The notes: generated by a model from the sequence alone, not told the origin. Shown: positions 7,977 to 17,753, counted from the first letter of the stretch. The stretch is DNA of 64,000 bases from UBA7985 sp965661545 (GCA_965661545.1 CBFIEF010000012.1:16077-80076), one strand, 5' to 3'. Numbers and translations are program-made.

Positions 7977-9145
7977 ACCAGCGAGCGCATCGCGTCAGTC
8001 AGCCCACCCAGCGTCAGGGGATACATGCGGCCTTCCATGATCTCGTGCACCATTTCGATGGACTGGTGCCACTGCCACGTGTCTTCGGCTTGTGGGTTGA
8101 CCCATACAGCGTTCGAATAGGTCTGCAAAATCCGGTGCATCCACAGCGCGCCCGGTTCTTCATTCCAGTGCTCCACGCTTCCGCCCGCATAGGCGATTTC
8201 ATAAGGCGACATGGTCGCGTCACCGACGAAGATGACTTTGTAGTCTGACGGATAGGTGTTCAGCAGCTGATAGGTTGAAAGCCGTGATTGCTGGCGGCGA
8301 CGGTTATCCTTCCACACCGTCTCATACGGGCAGTTGTGAAAGTAATAGTATTCGAGATTTTTGAACTCTGACGAGGCGGCACTAAACAGCTCTTCGACCT
8401 GTCGGATGTAGGGATCCATCGAGCCGCCGATATCAAAGAACATCAGCAACTTTACCGCATTCCGACGTTCGGGGCGGAGTTTGATATCGAGGAAGCCGGC
8501 ATTTTGGGCCGTGCTGGAAATCGTATCATCGATGTCGAGCTCGTCTGCCGCGCCTTCGCGGGCAAAACGGCGCAAGCGGCGCAGCGCAACTTTGATATTC
8601 CGGGTGCCCACTTCCCGGTCGGAATCCAAGTCTTTGAACTCACGCTTGTCCCAAACCTTGATCGCCTTGCCGTTGCGGCCCTCTTTCTGCCCGATGCGAA
8701 CGCCTTCGGGGTTATAGCCATAGGCACCAAACGGACTGGTGCCGCCCGTACCAATGTTCTTACTGCCGCCTTCGTGGCGCTTCTCTTGATTTTCCAAACG
8801 CTCCTTGAGCGCTTCCATCACTTTGTCGAAACCACCAAGCGCCTCAATCTGCGCCTTTTCCTCATCAGTGAGTGTCTTTTCCGCCATCTTGCGGAGCCAC
8901 TCTTCAGGTATCTGACCAAAGATCTCTTCAAGGCTCGCCACCCCTTCCCAGAAGTCACGGAACGCCCGGTCAAAGCGATCAAAGTGGGCTTCGTTTTTGA
9001 CCAAAGTCGCACGTGATAGTGAATAGAACTCGTCAACGTTGGCGTAGACCACACCCGCATCGAGGGCAGCAATCAGGTCCAACAGCTCACGGATTGTTGC
9101 TGGCACACCATAGGCGCGAACTTTTTCAAAAAAATGAATAAGCAC
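7973..9145 (-). CDS. VWA-domain protein of the CoxE/COG3825 type
   Basis: A 390-residue cytosolic protein. The N-terminal half is helical and charged, with a predicted coiled region around EEWLRKMAEKTLTDEEKAQIE. The C-terminal half is a von Willebrand A-like domain. Its metal-site loop reads DIGGSM at about residues 238-243, with Gly where a canonical DxSxS site has the first Ser. Related proteins work with a MoxR-type AAA+ ATPase in metal-centre or complex assembly, but no such ATPase gene is adjacent here. The partner and target are therefore unknown. Confidence 0.8.
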   Translation of the reverse strand: MLIHFFEKVRAYGVPATIRELLDLIAALDAGVVYANVDEFYSLSRATLVKNEAHFDRFDRAFRDFWEGVASLEEIFGQIPEEWLRKMAEKTLTDEEKAQIEALGGFDKVMEALKERLENQEKRHEGGSKNIGTGGTSPFGAYGYNPEGVRIGQKEGRNGKAIKVWDKREFKDLDSDREVGTRNIKVALRRLRRFAREGAADELDIDDTISSTAQNAGFLDIKLRPERRNAVKLLMFFDIGGSMDPYIRQVEELFSAASSEFKNLEYYYFHNCPYETVWKDNRRRQQSRLSTYQLLNTYPSDYKVIFVGDATMSPYEIAYAGGSVEHWNEEPGALWMHRILQTYSNAVWVNPQAEDTWQWHQSIEMVHEIMEGRMYPLTLGGLTDAMRSLV

Positions 9146-9190
9146 AGTCAGGGATCCTCAGTCTCAAATACGGCCTTTAGCCGTACCGCT

Positions 9191-10336
9191 TTAGAAGCCT
9201 AACCTAATCCCAGCACCAATGGCCAGATCACTTCTATCATATTCATCGTAAGTGGCGGTCGAGTCCCAAAATGACGCATTTAAGTAAGGCGCCAGCCCAC
9301 CCAGCGCGAAGTGCGTGTTCTGAAGCTCAATGTTGCCTTTAACCGTATCAATGTCCAAATCCGAGCTGCGATCCGGATAGGGGGCATAGCCAGCTTGACT
9401 GCGATATTCCAAATCTCCGTCAAGCGCGAAACCAGCGGGAAGGTCCATGCCCATCCTCACCCCAGCGCCATAGGCGAAAAAGCCAAGGTGCTCAGGGTCA
9501 GAGACCGCCGCTTGGCTATAGCCATACAATCGGGTGTTCAGCGTGTCCGCCCACGTTGCGTCATAGTAGGACTCCAGCGTCATGTGCTCATAGGCCGTGC
9601 CGGGAAACTGAACATTGCCGGTTTCATCGCCCAGGCGGTACGTGAACTCCAGACCTAACACCTGATCCTTTGCAAACTTGAACCCAAGATCCTGCTCGCC
9701 ATTGTAGCTGTACATTCCGGGCACGCGAGGAACATTAGGATAGAGATCAACCTTCTCCCGGCTTTTCGATGAAAGCGCGTAAATCAGCCGCGTGTTTGAC
9801 AAGATGGGACCAATGGCAAGATCAAGCTCGGCATAAACCTCTCCTAACCATGCTTCCATGAAATCCGTTTCCTCATAGAAGTTCAGCACGCCGTCACTAC
9901 CAACGTACAAGGCGGCATCGGGCGACAAGTCGAAGCGATACCCAATATCAACGCTCGCCGAGGTAATCAGCCCCTCTTCAGCAGCCTCCACGGCCAATGT
10001 TTCATCGGTGTAATGCGGCACGCCGAACCAATTCAGCCGATCTTCCCAAAGGCCTTGGCGCGTTCCAGAGACATAGGACGAGCTTAGGTCCAGGTGCATG
10101 TAATAGGGGGTGGCCTCACCGATCTTTTCCAACTGTCCCATCAGCAAATCCCGCTCCCCATCGCTGGGATTTCTCTTGAGTTCCTGCAACACCACGTCGC
10201 GGGCTTCTTGAAACTCAAAACCGTCCATAAGCGTTTCTGACGTGGCGACAGCAGTCGATACATCCGCTTGGGCTGCGGCTTTTACACTGACAAGAAGTGC
10301 ACTTGCTGCGAGACCTAAAATCAGTAAACGTGGCAT
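9191..10336 (-). CDS. Outer-membrane beta-barrel protein with N-terminal TPR-like segment
   Basis: The start is set at 10336, which gives a clean signal peptide (MPRLLILGLAASALLVSVKAAAQA). The 381-residue protein then has one TPR-like helical hairpin (SETLMDGFEFQEARDVVLQELKRNP) and a long series of alternating amphipathic strands ending in the outer-membrane insertion signature GAGIRLGF with C-terminal Phe. The layout resembles SLAM-type surface-lipoprotein modifiers and TPR-porin proteins, though it is shorter in the TPR part. The function is unassigned; outer membrane location is well supported. Confidence 0.72.
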   Translation of the reverse strand: MPRLLILGLAASALLVSVKAAAQADVSTAVATSETLMDGFEFQEARDVVLQELKRNPSDGERDLLMGQLEKIGEATPYYMHLDLSSSYVSGTRQGLWEDRLNWFGVPHYTDETLAVEAAEEGLITSASVDIGYRFDLSPDAALYVGSDGVLNFYEETDFMEAWLGEVYAELDLAIGPILSNTRLIYALSSKSREKVDLYPNVPRVPGMYSYNGEQDLGFKFAKDQVLGLEFTYRLGDETGNVQFPGTAYEHMTLESYYDATWADTLNTRLYGYSQAAVSDPEHLGFFAYGAGVRMGMDLPAGFALDGDLEYRSQAGYAPYPDRSSDLDIDTVKGNIELQNTHFALGGLAPYLNASFWDSTATYDEYDRSDLAIGAGIRLGF

Positions 10337-10442
10337 AAGGGCTTCCAAGAGCTTAAATGAGATGTGTTCCAGTAACGCACAAACCAAATTGTGCCCATCA
10401 ATATGCCGGTTATGAGGCTTCAAAGCGACAATCTGACATTTT

Positions 10443-11591
10443 ATGCAGCACTACCTCGACCATCACGCCACAACGCCGCTCGCTCCCGCGGTTGAAGATG
10501 CCATGGCGCCGCTCTGGCGGGAAGCCTTTGGCAACCCTGCGTCAGTAGAGCATGCGCGCGGTCTAGCCGCAGCGGATAGCGTGGTTCAGGCGCGGGCCGA
10601 CATTGCGCGTGCCTTAGGTGCTGAAGCCCGTGAGATCATCTTTACCTCTGGCGCGACCGAGGCCAACAACATGGCCGTTCTCGGCGCGGCGCGTTTCCGT
10701 AAAAAGTACGAAGGCCGCGATGGTGTGATCGTCTTTGCCGCTGAACATTCCTGTGTTTTAGGCGCTGCGGACGCGTTGCGTTCCGAAGGTTGCCGAGTGA
10801 CGGTTCTGCCCGTAACCGCCCAAGGCTTTGCTGATCTTGATGCCCTTGAACAGGCTTTGGACGAGCGGGTTGGCCTTGTATCCCTGATGCTGGCCAACAA
10901 TGAAGTCGGCACCATTCAGCCAATGGCGCAAGTCACGGCTCTTGCGCGGAGCTGCGGGGCTTGGGTGCACAGTGATGCAGCACAGGCTGTGGGGAAGATT
11001 CCCGTGAACGTCCGTGACCTCGATTTGGATATGCTTTCCTTCTCCGGTCACAAGATCTACGGCCCCATGGGTATTGGCGCGCTTTATGTCCGGCGCAGAC
11101 CGCGTGTCCGGCTAGAACCGCTGGTTCACGGTGGTGGGCAAGAGCGGGGTTTCAGGGCTGGAACGCTGCCAATGCCGCTGATCGTTGGGTTGGCCGAAGC
11201 GGTTTCCTTAGCGCAGTCCAACATGCAGGCCGATGCAGACAGCCATCTCGTTCTAAGGGATGCCCTGCTCGAGGGGCTGGCCGAGACCGATATCGCGTTC
11301 TCGGTTAACGGCTCGATGGAAAGTCGCCTACCGGGGAACGTCAATTTGAGCTTCCCTGACATTGCCCGCGATACCCTGTTCGCCAGCTTGGGAGACGCGG
11401 GGATTGCGCTCTCGAGCGGTTCTGCTTGCTCAAGCCATGATGTGGCGCCCAGCCACGTGCTAATGGCCATGGGCGTCAGCTCGATTTTGGCCCAGCAAAC
11501 CCTGCGTGTCGGTTTTGGCCGCTCGTCAACGGCCCGGGATGTTCAGGCGCTCATCGCCGCCCTTCAAAACGCCCACCGGAAAGGCGGCTGA
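10443..11591 (+). CDS. Cysteine desulfurase, NifS/IscS class
   Basis: A 382-residue PLP enzyme that removes sulfur from cysteine as an enzyme-bound persulfide. The PLP lysine is in SFSGHKIYGPMG, about residue 203, and the mobile catalytic Cys is C329 in SSGSACSSH. The N-terminal LDHHATTPL and TSGATEANN motifs are complete. There are no iscU/sufB neighbours; instead moeA starts 1 base after its stop. This suggests a role in supplying sulfur for molybdenum cofactor rather than Fe-S assembly (inference). The bacterial XDH maturation pathway does use a NifS-like desulfurase with XdhC, and both XDH and XdhC are in this window. Confidence 0.9.
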   Translation: MQHYLDHHATTPLAPAVEDAMAPLWREAFGNPASVEHARGLAAADSVVQARADIARALGAEAREIIFTSGATEANNMAVLGAARFRKKYEGRDGVIVFAAEHSCVLGAADALRSEGCRVTVLPVTAQGFADLDALEQALDERVGLVSLMLANNEVGTIQPMAQVTALARSCGAWVHSDAAQAVGKIPVNVRDLDLDMLSFSGHKIYGPMGIGALYVRRRPRVRLEPLVHGGGQERGFRAGTLPMPLIVGLAEAVSLAQSNMQADADSHLVLRDALLEGLAETDIAFSVNGSMESRLPGNVNLSFPDIARDTLFASLGDAGIALSSGSACSSHDVAPSHVLMAMGVSSILAQQTLRVGFGRSSTARDVQALIAALQNAHRKGG

Positions 11592-11592
11592 T

Positions 11593-12852
11593 ATGGCTCA
11601 GCTCACCGATGACTGTTTCGCCTTTGGCGGTCGATTAATCCCGCTCGAAGAAGCTCTGGCAGCGGCCCAAGATGCGTTCCCAAGCGTGGCTCAAACCACC
11701 ATACTGCCACTGCCTGAAGCCCTTGGACGCGTGGCGAGCGCTGATGTCATCGCAACCCGAGCCGTGCCGCCGCACAATAATTCTGCCGTCGATGGCTACG
11801 CAGTGGCTCACGCTGATCTATCGGCAGAAACAGAAACCATCCTGCAGTTACACGGATATGCTGCCGCCGGCGACCAGCCGGAACCGCTTCCTGCCGGGTT
11901 TGCACGCCGGATCCTGACCGGCGCAGCCATGCCAGAGGGCGCAGATACGGTGTTTATGGACGAAGACGTAACCACCGATGGCAACGCCGTGACTTTGCCC
12001 GTCGGTTTACGACTAGGCTCTAACGCCCGCCAAGCCGGTGAAGATATCGCGTCCGGTTCCGTGATCATCACCACAGGCCATCGCCTGAACGCCGCAGATC
12101 TGGGTCTGCTGGCCAGTGTTGGAACCAACGAAATTTGCGTTCAAAAGCCCCTGAAAGTCGCACTTTTTTCGACTGGCAACGAAGTCCGTGAACCCGGCAC
12201 TGCCCTTGAGCCGGGCCAAGTCTACGACGCCAACCGTCCAGCGCTCATGGGGTTGCTGATGCAGGCGGGAGCCGAGGTTTTGGACTTGGGCATTTTGCCT
12301 GACCAGCGCGAGACAATCGAAGCGGCGCTTGGCGATGCAAAGGCCAAAGGGGCCGACTTGATTTTGACCTCAGGTGGGGTATCCGCAGGCGATCATGACG
12401 TTGTTCGGCATGTGCTTGAAGACCGGGGGAGCCTGCTGTTCTGGCGCTTGGCGGTCAAACCGGGACGGCCAATCGCGCTTGGCCGGTTTGAGGATGTGCC
12501 CCTGATCGGCCTGCCGGGCAATCCAGCCGCTGCAGCAGTAATGTTCTACATCGTCGCCCTGCCCTTGATCCGCTCCATGGAAGGCGCAGAGACCAAACGA
12601 CCGACAAAAGTGCCGGTAACGCTCGACTTTAAGCATCGGAAGAAAGCCGATCGCGTTGAGTTTGTCCGCGTGCAGGTCCACCCCGACGACCAAGGCCACC
12701 TGATCGCCCGCAAGTTTCCCCGTGAGGGCGCAGGGATCCTGTCTTCAATCGCATGGGCCGACGGCATGGTCGCGCTAGAAGCCGACCGCCTAACCGTCTC
12801 ACCGGGTGAAACAGGATGGTTCACGGCTTTTGACTGGAGCATGTCTGCGTGA
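11593..12852 (+). CDS. moeA: Molybdopterin molybdenumtransferase
   Basis: 419 residues starting at the ATG directly after the cysteine desulfurase stop, with AAAGGCGG as ribosome site. Domains follow MoeA: the N-terminal region with RVASADVIATRAVPPHNNSAVDGYA, a MoaB/Mog-like domain carrying STGNEV, DANRPALMGL and LTSGGVSAGDHD, and a C-terminal beta domain after GLPGNPAAAAV. It inserts molybdate into adenylylated molybdopterin. The downstream moaE starts inside its stop codon, so the two are translationally coupled. Confidence 0.93.
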   Translation: MAQLTDDCFAFGGRLIPLEEALAAAQDAFPSVAQTTILPLPEALGRVASADVIATRAVPPHNNSAVDGYAVAHADLSAETETILQLHGYAAAGDQPEPLPAGFARRILTGAAMPEGADTVFMDEDVTTDGNAVTLPVGLRLGSNARQAGEDIASGSVIITTGHRLNAADLGLLASVGTNEICVQKPLKVALFSTGNEVREPGTALEPGQVYDANRPALMGLLMQAGAEVLDLGILPDQRETIEAALGDAKAKGADLILTSGGVSAGDHDVVRHVLEDRGSLLFWRLAVKPGRPIALGRFEDVPLIGLPGNPAAAAVMFYIVALPLIRSMEGAETKRPTKVPVTLDFKHRKKADRVEFVRVQVHPDDQGHLIARKFPREGAGILSSIAWADGMVALEADRLTVSPGETGWFTAFDWSMSA

Positions 12853-13340
12853 GTAAAACCGCCAAAAGCGACTTGCCGGGTCGGGTCTTTGTGACCAGTA
12901 ACGTCCTTGATATCGAACACGAAAAAACCGCTCTCACAGACGACAATCACGACGTTGGCGGTGTCTGCGTGTTTGAAGGGCTCGTTCGCGAGTTCAGTGG
13001 CAGTGCATCTGACAGCCTAACGCTGGAGCACTATCCCGGCATGACAGAAAAGTCGCTAGAAAGCATTCGCCAAGAAGCCGGAGTGCGTTGGGCCTTGCAC
13101 GGCCTGACCATTCTTCACCGCGTGGGCCGGATGCTACCGGGGGATAAGATCGTCGCCGTCATTGCCTGCTCCCGCCACAGGCAGAACGCCTTTGATGCTT
13201 GCGCGTTTGCAATGGACTACCTCAAAACCGAAGCGCCGTTTTGGAAGCTCGAAGACGATGGTAAGGGCGAGGCAAACTGGGTCGATGCGCGGGACAGCGA
13301 TCACTCGGCGCGCAGTCGTTGGCAAGGTTCAGACGTCTAA
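12849..13340 (+). CDS. moaE: Molybdopterin synthase catalytic subunit
   Basis: A 163-residue MoaE protein with a GTG start at 12849 that overlaps the moeA stop (GTGA). Family signatures are GGVCVFEGLVR, LEHYPGMTEKSL, HRVGRM-PGDKIVAV and ACSRHRQNAFDACAFAMDYLKTEAPFWKLE; the last block carries the catalytic Lys residues. It transfers sulfur from thiocarboxylated MoaD to precursor Z. No moaD, moaA or moaC gene is in the window, so the pathway is split in this genome. Confidence 0.93.
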   Translation: MSKTAKSDLPGRVFVTSNVLDIEHEKTALTDDNHDVGGVCVFEGLVREFSGSASDSLTLEHYPGMTEKSLESIRQEAGVRWALHGLTILHRVGRMLPGDKIVAVIACSRHRQNAFDACAFAMDYLKTEAPFWKLEDDGKGEANWVDARDSDHSARSRWQGSDV

Positions 13341-13344
13341 CGTT

Positions 13345-13839
13345 CTAAAACCGGTATTTCGAGCCCAGCGAGACCTGCGTTTCGAGGCCATACGTCCGTC
13401 CCTCAACATAAAACGAAGTGCGTTCATTTAGAGCGCTATCGACGCCAAAGGTTAAATGCGCCCACGGCAGTCCGAACCCGCCATACTCCGAGACGACATA
13501 AACCAGATCCAAGCCACCCCCGATGTAAGGACGAATAGCGGCGTCAGGTGAGCGAAACAGGTAACTGCCATCCAACGAAGGAACCAGCAAGAAGCCTTCC
13601 TCAATCCCCGGCAGCGCAATAATTCCCGCGTCAAACTCAACCTGAAATCGGTCAAACTCCGCTCCAAAACCGATCCGAGACGTCAGCGCCACAGCCCCTT
13701 GATCCAAACTCACCAGCGGCGGTCCGATCAAAGCCACACCGGCGTCACCACTGATAAAGGTCCGCTGCGCCTGTGCAGGCAGTGCGAAGGCAGTGAGCCA
13801 GAGGCTCAAGATAAATGCAGCTAGACGGTAGAAAGACAT
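13345..13839 (-). CDS. Small outer-membrane beta-barrel protein
   Basis: 164 residues with a signal peptide (MSFYRLAAFILSLWLTAFALPAQAQ) and about eight amphipathic strands ending in LGSKYRF; the terminal Phe is typical of BAM substrates. It resembles porin-like/OmpW-size eight-stranded barrels. The function is unknown. It converges on moaE with a 4-base gap and has its own short upstream region before mfd's 3' end. Confidence 0.7.
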   Translation of the reverse strand: MSFYRLAAFILSLWLTAFALPAQAQRTFISGDAGVALIGPPLVSLDQGAVALTSRIGFGAEFDRFQVEFDAGIIALPGIEEGFLLVPSLDGSYLFRSPDAAIRPYIGGGLDLVYVVSEYGGFGLPWAHLTFGVDSALNERTSFYVEGRTYGLETQVSLGSKYRF

Positions 13840-13917
13840 GACTGAACCCGTTGTTATCCGCGATCAGCTCAAATTGCCCCAAAGAGTAGACACTGTCAAG
13901 AATGCTTGTCTCTGTTT

Positions 13918-16900
13918 CTATTTTGCGAGCTTTTCCAAGTTGTTAAGTAAGCTGACAATGGCTTTCTTTCGCTCATCATCCGTCTCAATCTTACGCTTAA
14001 ACACCAGCCGCTGATCCGGACGGATCGACATGACTTGGGAGTTCGCGCGGATCCACGAAATAAGCTTTTCGGGCTTGGTAAACTTGTCTTCACGGAAACC
14101 AACCACAATGCCCTTTGGCCCCACGTCCAGCTTCTCAACACGAGCAGCACGCGCCTTGATTTTGAACTCCACGGTCTTGAGCAGGTTCAATACCGGCTCA
14201 GGCGGTGGCCCAAAGCGGTCTTCGACTTCAGCAATGAAGGAGTCAATCTCACCGGCTTCACGCAGCATGCCAACACGGCGGTAAAGGCCCAAGCGCACGT
14301 CAAGCGCCTCGACATAATCCTCCGGAATATAGACCGCAATGCCAGTATTGAGCACAGGCACCCACTCGTCATCAGGCTTCTTGCGAACTTCTCCGGTCGA
14401 AGGATCAACACCCAGCTCGTTGGCCAACTGCACTTCAGCAACAGCCTCTTCGAGCATCTGCTGATACAGCTCGATCCCGACTTCCTTGATATGGCCGGTT
14501 TGCTCTTCACCCACCAAATTACCCGCTCCGCGAATATCCAGGTCGTGAGACGCAAGGGTAAAGCCTGCGCCAAGGCTATCGAGCGTTTTCATCACGTCCA
14601 ACCGGCGCTGTGCATCGGCGGTCAGCTTTCGTCGGCCATCAAAGGTTAAGTAGGCATACCCTCGCAGCTTCGACCGCCCCACGCGTCCACGCAGCTGGTA
14701 CAGCGCAGAAAGCCCAAACATGTCGGCGCGGTGAATGATCATCGTGTTTACAGTCGGGATGTCGATCCCGCTTTCGATGATGTTGGTCGACAGCAGAATA
14801 TCGAACTTGCGGTCATAAAAAGCGTTCATGACGTCTTCGAGCTCGGAGGGTGGCATCTGCCCGTGCGCAACAGCGACTTTGAGCTCTGGGGTGATGTTTT
14901 GTAAGCGCTCTCTCATGTCGCTCAGGTCCTTGACCCGAGGACACACAACATAGGACTGCCCACCACGGAATTGCTCCCGCATCAACGCTTCGCGCAGAAT
15001 TACACCGTCCCACGGCATGATAAAGGTCCGGACAGCGAGCCTGTCCACCGGCGGCGTAGCGATCAGTGACAAGTCCTTCACGCCCGTCAGCGCGAGCTGG
15101 AGGGTGCGCGGGATTGGGGTGGCGGTCAGTGTCAGGACGTGGACGGTTTCTTTGAGCTTCTTCATCCGCTCCTTTTGCCGAACACCAAAGCGCTGCTCTT
15201 CATCAATGACCAAAACACCCAAGTTGCCAAAAGTCAGGCTTTCAGCCAGCAAGGCATGGGTACCAACGACAATATCAATTTCCCCCCGCTCCAACGCTTC
15301 CTTGGTCGCTGCCGCTTCTTTGGCGCCAACCAGACGTGAGAGCTGAGCGATGCGGACGTTGAGCTCCTTAAAACGCTCTTGGAAGGTCTTGAAGTGCTGA
15401 CGCGCCAGCAATGTGGTTGGCGCAACAATCGCAACCTGGTGCCCAGCCATCGCGCCCACAAACGCCGCACGGATCGCAACCTCAGTTTTACCAAAGCCCA
15501 CGTCGCCACAAATCAACCTGTCCATCGGACGCCCTGAAGCCAGATCTTCGATCACGTCCTCAATGGCGTTCATCTGGTCGTCGGTCTCGCTGTACGGGAA
15601 GGTTTGGGCGAATTCGTCCAGCACGCTTTCCGGCACATCGATGATTTCAGATTTGCGCAGCTTCCGCTCCGCCGCAATCCGCATGAGATCACGGGCAACG
15701 CGGGTAATCCGCTCCTTGACCCGCGCCTTCCGCGCTTGCCACGCAGCCCCACCGAGTTTGTCGAGCGCCACGCCTTCGCCGTCGCCAAAGCGGCTGAGCA
15801 CTTCGATGTTCTCAACCGGAACATACAGCTTGTCGCCGCCACTGTATTCCAGATGCAAAACGTCGTGCGCGGCGCCAGCGAGGTCAATCGTGAGCAAACC
15901 GACATAGCGGCCAATGCCGTGTTCAACGTGAACAACCAAATCACCGGTCGCTAAGCCGCTGACTTCCGTTAGAAAATTGTCTGACTTCCGGCGCTTCCGA
16001 GGACGAACGATCCTCTCGCCCAGAATGTCTTGTTCAGTGTAGAGCGCAAAGCCACCGCCTTCAAACCCGCGCTCCAGCGGCAGGACCGCGTTGAAGACCC
16101 GGCGCTCGTCCACCTCTGGGTTCAGCGCATCGTGCCATCCGCGCAGCGGTTTGATGCCTTCCATCCCGATATCACCGAGATTGCTGGCCAACCGATTGGC
16201 TGACCCAGCGCTGAGGCCCGCAATTACCACCGATTGCCCCTGACCCAACGCCTTGTCAGACCGATCGCGCACCGCGGTGTAGATGTTGCGATCCGGATCC
16301 TGCCGCGCCTCTGCAAACGTGGGAATCGAACGATATTCATGCCGGGCCAAGGCGACCTTAGCCGTTGTGGGCACGGAAAAACTGGTGAACTGCCAGCAGC
16401 GGTGACGGCTGGGGAACTCGTTCCATTCTTCGTCGGAGGCATAGAGCCGTTCGGGGCGGATGGGCTTATAGGAATGATCCTTCTTTTCCACCTCAAACAC
16501 CGATTTCCTGGCTGTGTAGAAATCGCGGATTGTCTCGAGGCGTGCTTCTTTGGCCGCCACAACCTCCTGCTCGAACACCAATTCCGCGCCCTCAACGTAA
16601 TCCGTCAACAGCGCCATTTTCTCATGCAGCAGCGGGAGCCAGTGGTCCAAACCGGCGTAAAGCCGTCCAGCGGATACGCTCTCATAAAGCGGATCTTCAC
16701 CCTTTACCCGCCCAAAGCTCTCTCGATACTCTGTCCGAAACCGCTCGATGTTGGCTTCGGTGAGCACAAACTCATGCACAGGGCCAAGAACGACGCCTTT
16801 GATGGGTTGCTCAGTGCGTTGAGACAGCGGATCAAACGACCGCACGCTTTCAATCTCATCACCAAAGAAATCTAAGCGAACTGGCGTTGAGCGGCCTGCG

Positions 16901-17421
16901 GGGAAAAAATCCAAGATCCCGCCGCGCGGTGCAAACTCGCCCGGTTCGGTTACGGTCGAAACTCGCTGGAAACCCAGCGCCAGCAAGCGCTGCTGAACGT
17001 CCTCAAAGCCGATTTCTTGGCCGGGCCGCAAGGACAGCGACAGCTCCTTGATAAAGTCTGGATGGGGTACGCGTTGCATCAGCGCGTTGATGCCTGTCAC
17101 CACGATGCGAGGACGATCTTTCGCTGCAGGGCGAGTCAGCCGTGCCAAGGTCGCCAAGCGGGTGGCGATCAAGTCAGCTTTGGGCGATATGCGGTCGTAG
17201 GGTAAGCAATCCCACGCCGGAAAACGAAGGATGTCAGCCTCTGGTAGCCGGAACTTGAACAACGAAGACGCTCGCGCCAGTCGCTTGTCATCACGGGCAA
17301 CGAAGATGATGGGCTTTTTGGTTTCCAGTGCGATATCAGCAGCGAGAAACGCCTCTGCGCCGTCCGGAACTTCGCCAATCATCACTGGTTCGTTAACGTT
17401 TTGTTCTTCTTTGTCGTTCAT
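13918..17421 (-). CDS. mfd: Transcription-repair coupling factor Mfd
   Basis: A 1167-residue protein of full family length. Order: a UvrB-homology region with PEADILRFPAWDCLPYDRISPK; the RNA polymerase interacting domain with GDLVVHVEHGIGRY around residue 490; and a superfamily 2 translocase with Walker A ICGDVGFGKTEVA at about residues 630-643, DEEQRFG, TATPIPRTL and a RecG-like translocation motif GRVGRS. The C-terminal D7 region binds UvrA. It removes stalled RNA polymerase and recruits nucleotide excision repair. The pair with sdhE upstream and divergent recG is the usual alphaproteobacterial arrangement. Confidence 0.97.
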   Translation of the reverse strand: MNDKEEQNVNEPVMIGEVPDGAEAFLAADIALETKKPIIFVARDDKRLARASSLFKFRLPEADILRFPAWDCLPYDRISPKADLIATRLATLARLTRPAAKDRPRIVVTGINALMQRVPHPDFIKELSLSLRPGQEIGFEDVQQRLLALGFQRVSTVTEPGEFAPRGGILDFFPAGRSTPVRLDFFGDEIESVRSFDPLSQRTEQPIKGVVLGPVHEFVLTEANIERFRTEYRESFGRVKGEDPLYESVSAGRLYAGLDHWLPLLHEKMALLTDYVEGAELVFEQEVVAAKEARLETIRDFYTARKSVFEVEKKDHSYKPIRPERLYASDEEWNEFPSRHRCWQFTSFSVPTTAKVALARHEYRSIPTFAEARQDPDRNIYTAVRDRSDKALGQGQSVVIAGLSAGSANRLASNLGDIGMEGIKPLRGWHDALNPEVDERRVFNAVLPLERGFEGGGFALYTEQDILGERIVRPRKRRKSDNFLTEVSGLATGDLVVHVEHGIGRYVGLLTIDLAGAAHDVLHLEYSGGDKLYVPVENIEVLSRFGDGEGVALDKLGGAAWQARKARVKERITRVARDLMRIAAERKLRKSEIIDVPESVLDEFAQTFPYSETDDQMNAIEDVIEDLASGRPMDRLICGDVGFGKTEVAIRAAFVGAMAGHQVAIVAPTTLLARQHFKTFQERFKELNVRIAQLSRLVGAKEAAATKEALERGEIDIVVGTHALLAESLTFGNLGVLVIDEEQRFGVRQKERMKKLKETVHVLTLTATPIPRTLQLALTGVKDLSLIATPPVDRLAVRTFIMPWDGVILREALMREQFRGGQSYVVCPRVKDLSDMRERLQNITPELKVAVAHGQMPPSELEDVMNAFYDRKFDILLSTNIIESGIDIPTVNTMIIHRADMFGLSALYQLRGRVGRSKLRGYAYLTFDGRRKLTADAQRRLDVMKTLDSLGAGFTLASHDLDIRGAGNLVGEEQTGHIKEVGIELYQQMLEEAVAEVQLANELGVDPSTGEVRKKPDDEWVPVLNTGIAVYIPEDYVEALDVRLGLYRRVGMLREAGEIDSFIAEVEDRFGPPPEPVLNLLKTVEFKIKARAARVEKLDVGPKGIVVGFREDKFTKPEKLISWIRANSQVMSIRPDQRLVFKRKIETDDERKKAIVSLLNNLEKLAK

Positions 17422-17477
17422 ACCGCGCTCAGGCTTGTCGCTTCAGGGGTGGCAACAAGGACGTTCCACCCTCAGGT

Positions 17478-17753
17478 TTAGATGCGGTACTCAAACGATC
17501 GGAGCGCGGAAAGCAAGGGTTCGGGAAGCTCAGCTGGAATGCTTGCCGGGTTCTGTAACCAAACCTGCACATCAGGATCATTCACTTGCTGCAAAGCCTC
17601 GATCTGTTCCATACGATCCAACGCATCTGTCGCGCCTTGTTCGTCGTGGGGAAGAAAATCCTGCGCGAATTGTGTCATCAGCAAATCCAGTTCTCTGGTA
17701 CCCCGATGCCCTGCCCGCCACAGTGCGCGCTTGCGCCGATCTTCGTAATTCAT
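17478..17753 (-). CDS. sdhE: FAD assembly factor SdhE
   Basis: 91 residues. The diagnostic HRGTRELDLLM motif (RGxxE) of SdhE/Sdh5/YgfY proteins is at about residues 16-26, and the acidic helical remainder fits the five-helix bundle. The protein promotes covalent flavin attachment to the succinate dehydrogenase flavoprotein. It lies 56 bases upstream of mfd and probably heads that transcript. The divergent recG start is 45 bases away, so the two promoters must share a very short region. Confidence 0.92.
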   Translation of the reverse strand: MNYEDRRKRALWRAGHRGTRELDLLMTQFAQDFLPHDEQGATDALDRMEQIEALQQVNDPDVQVWLQNPASIPAELPEPLLSALRSFEYRI

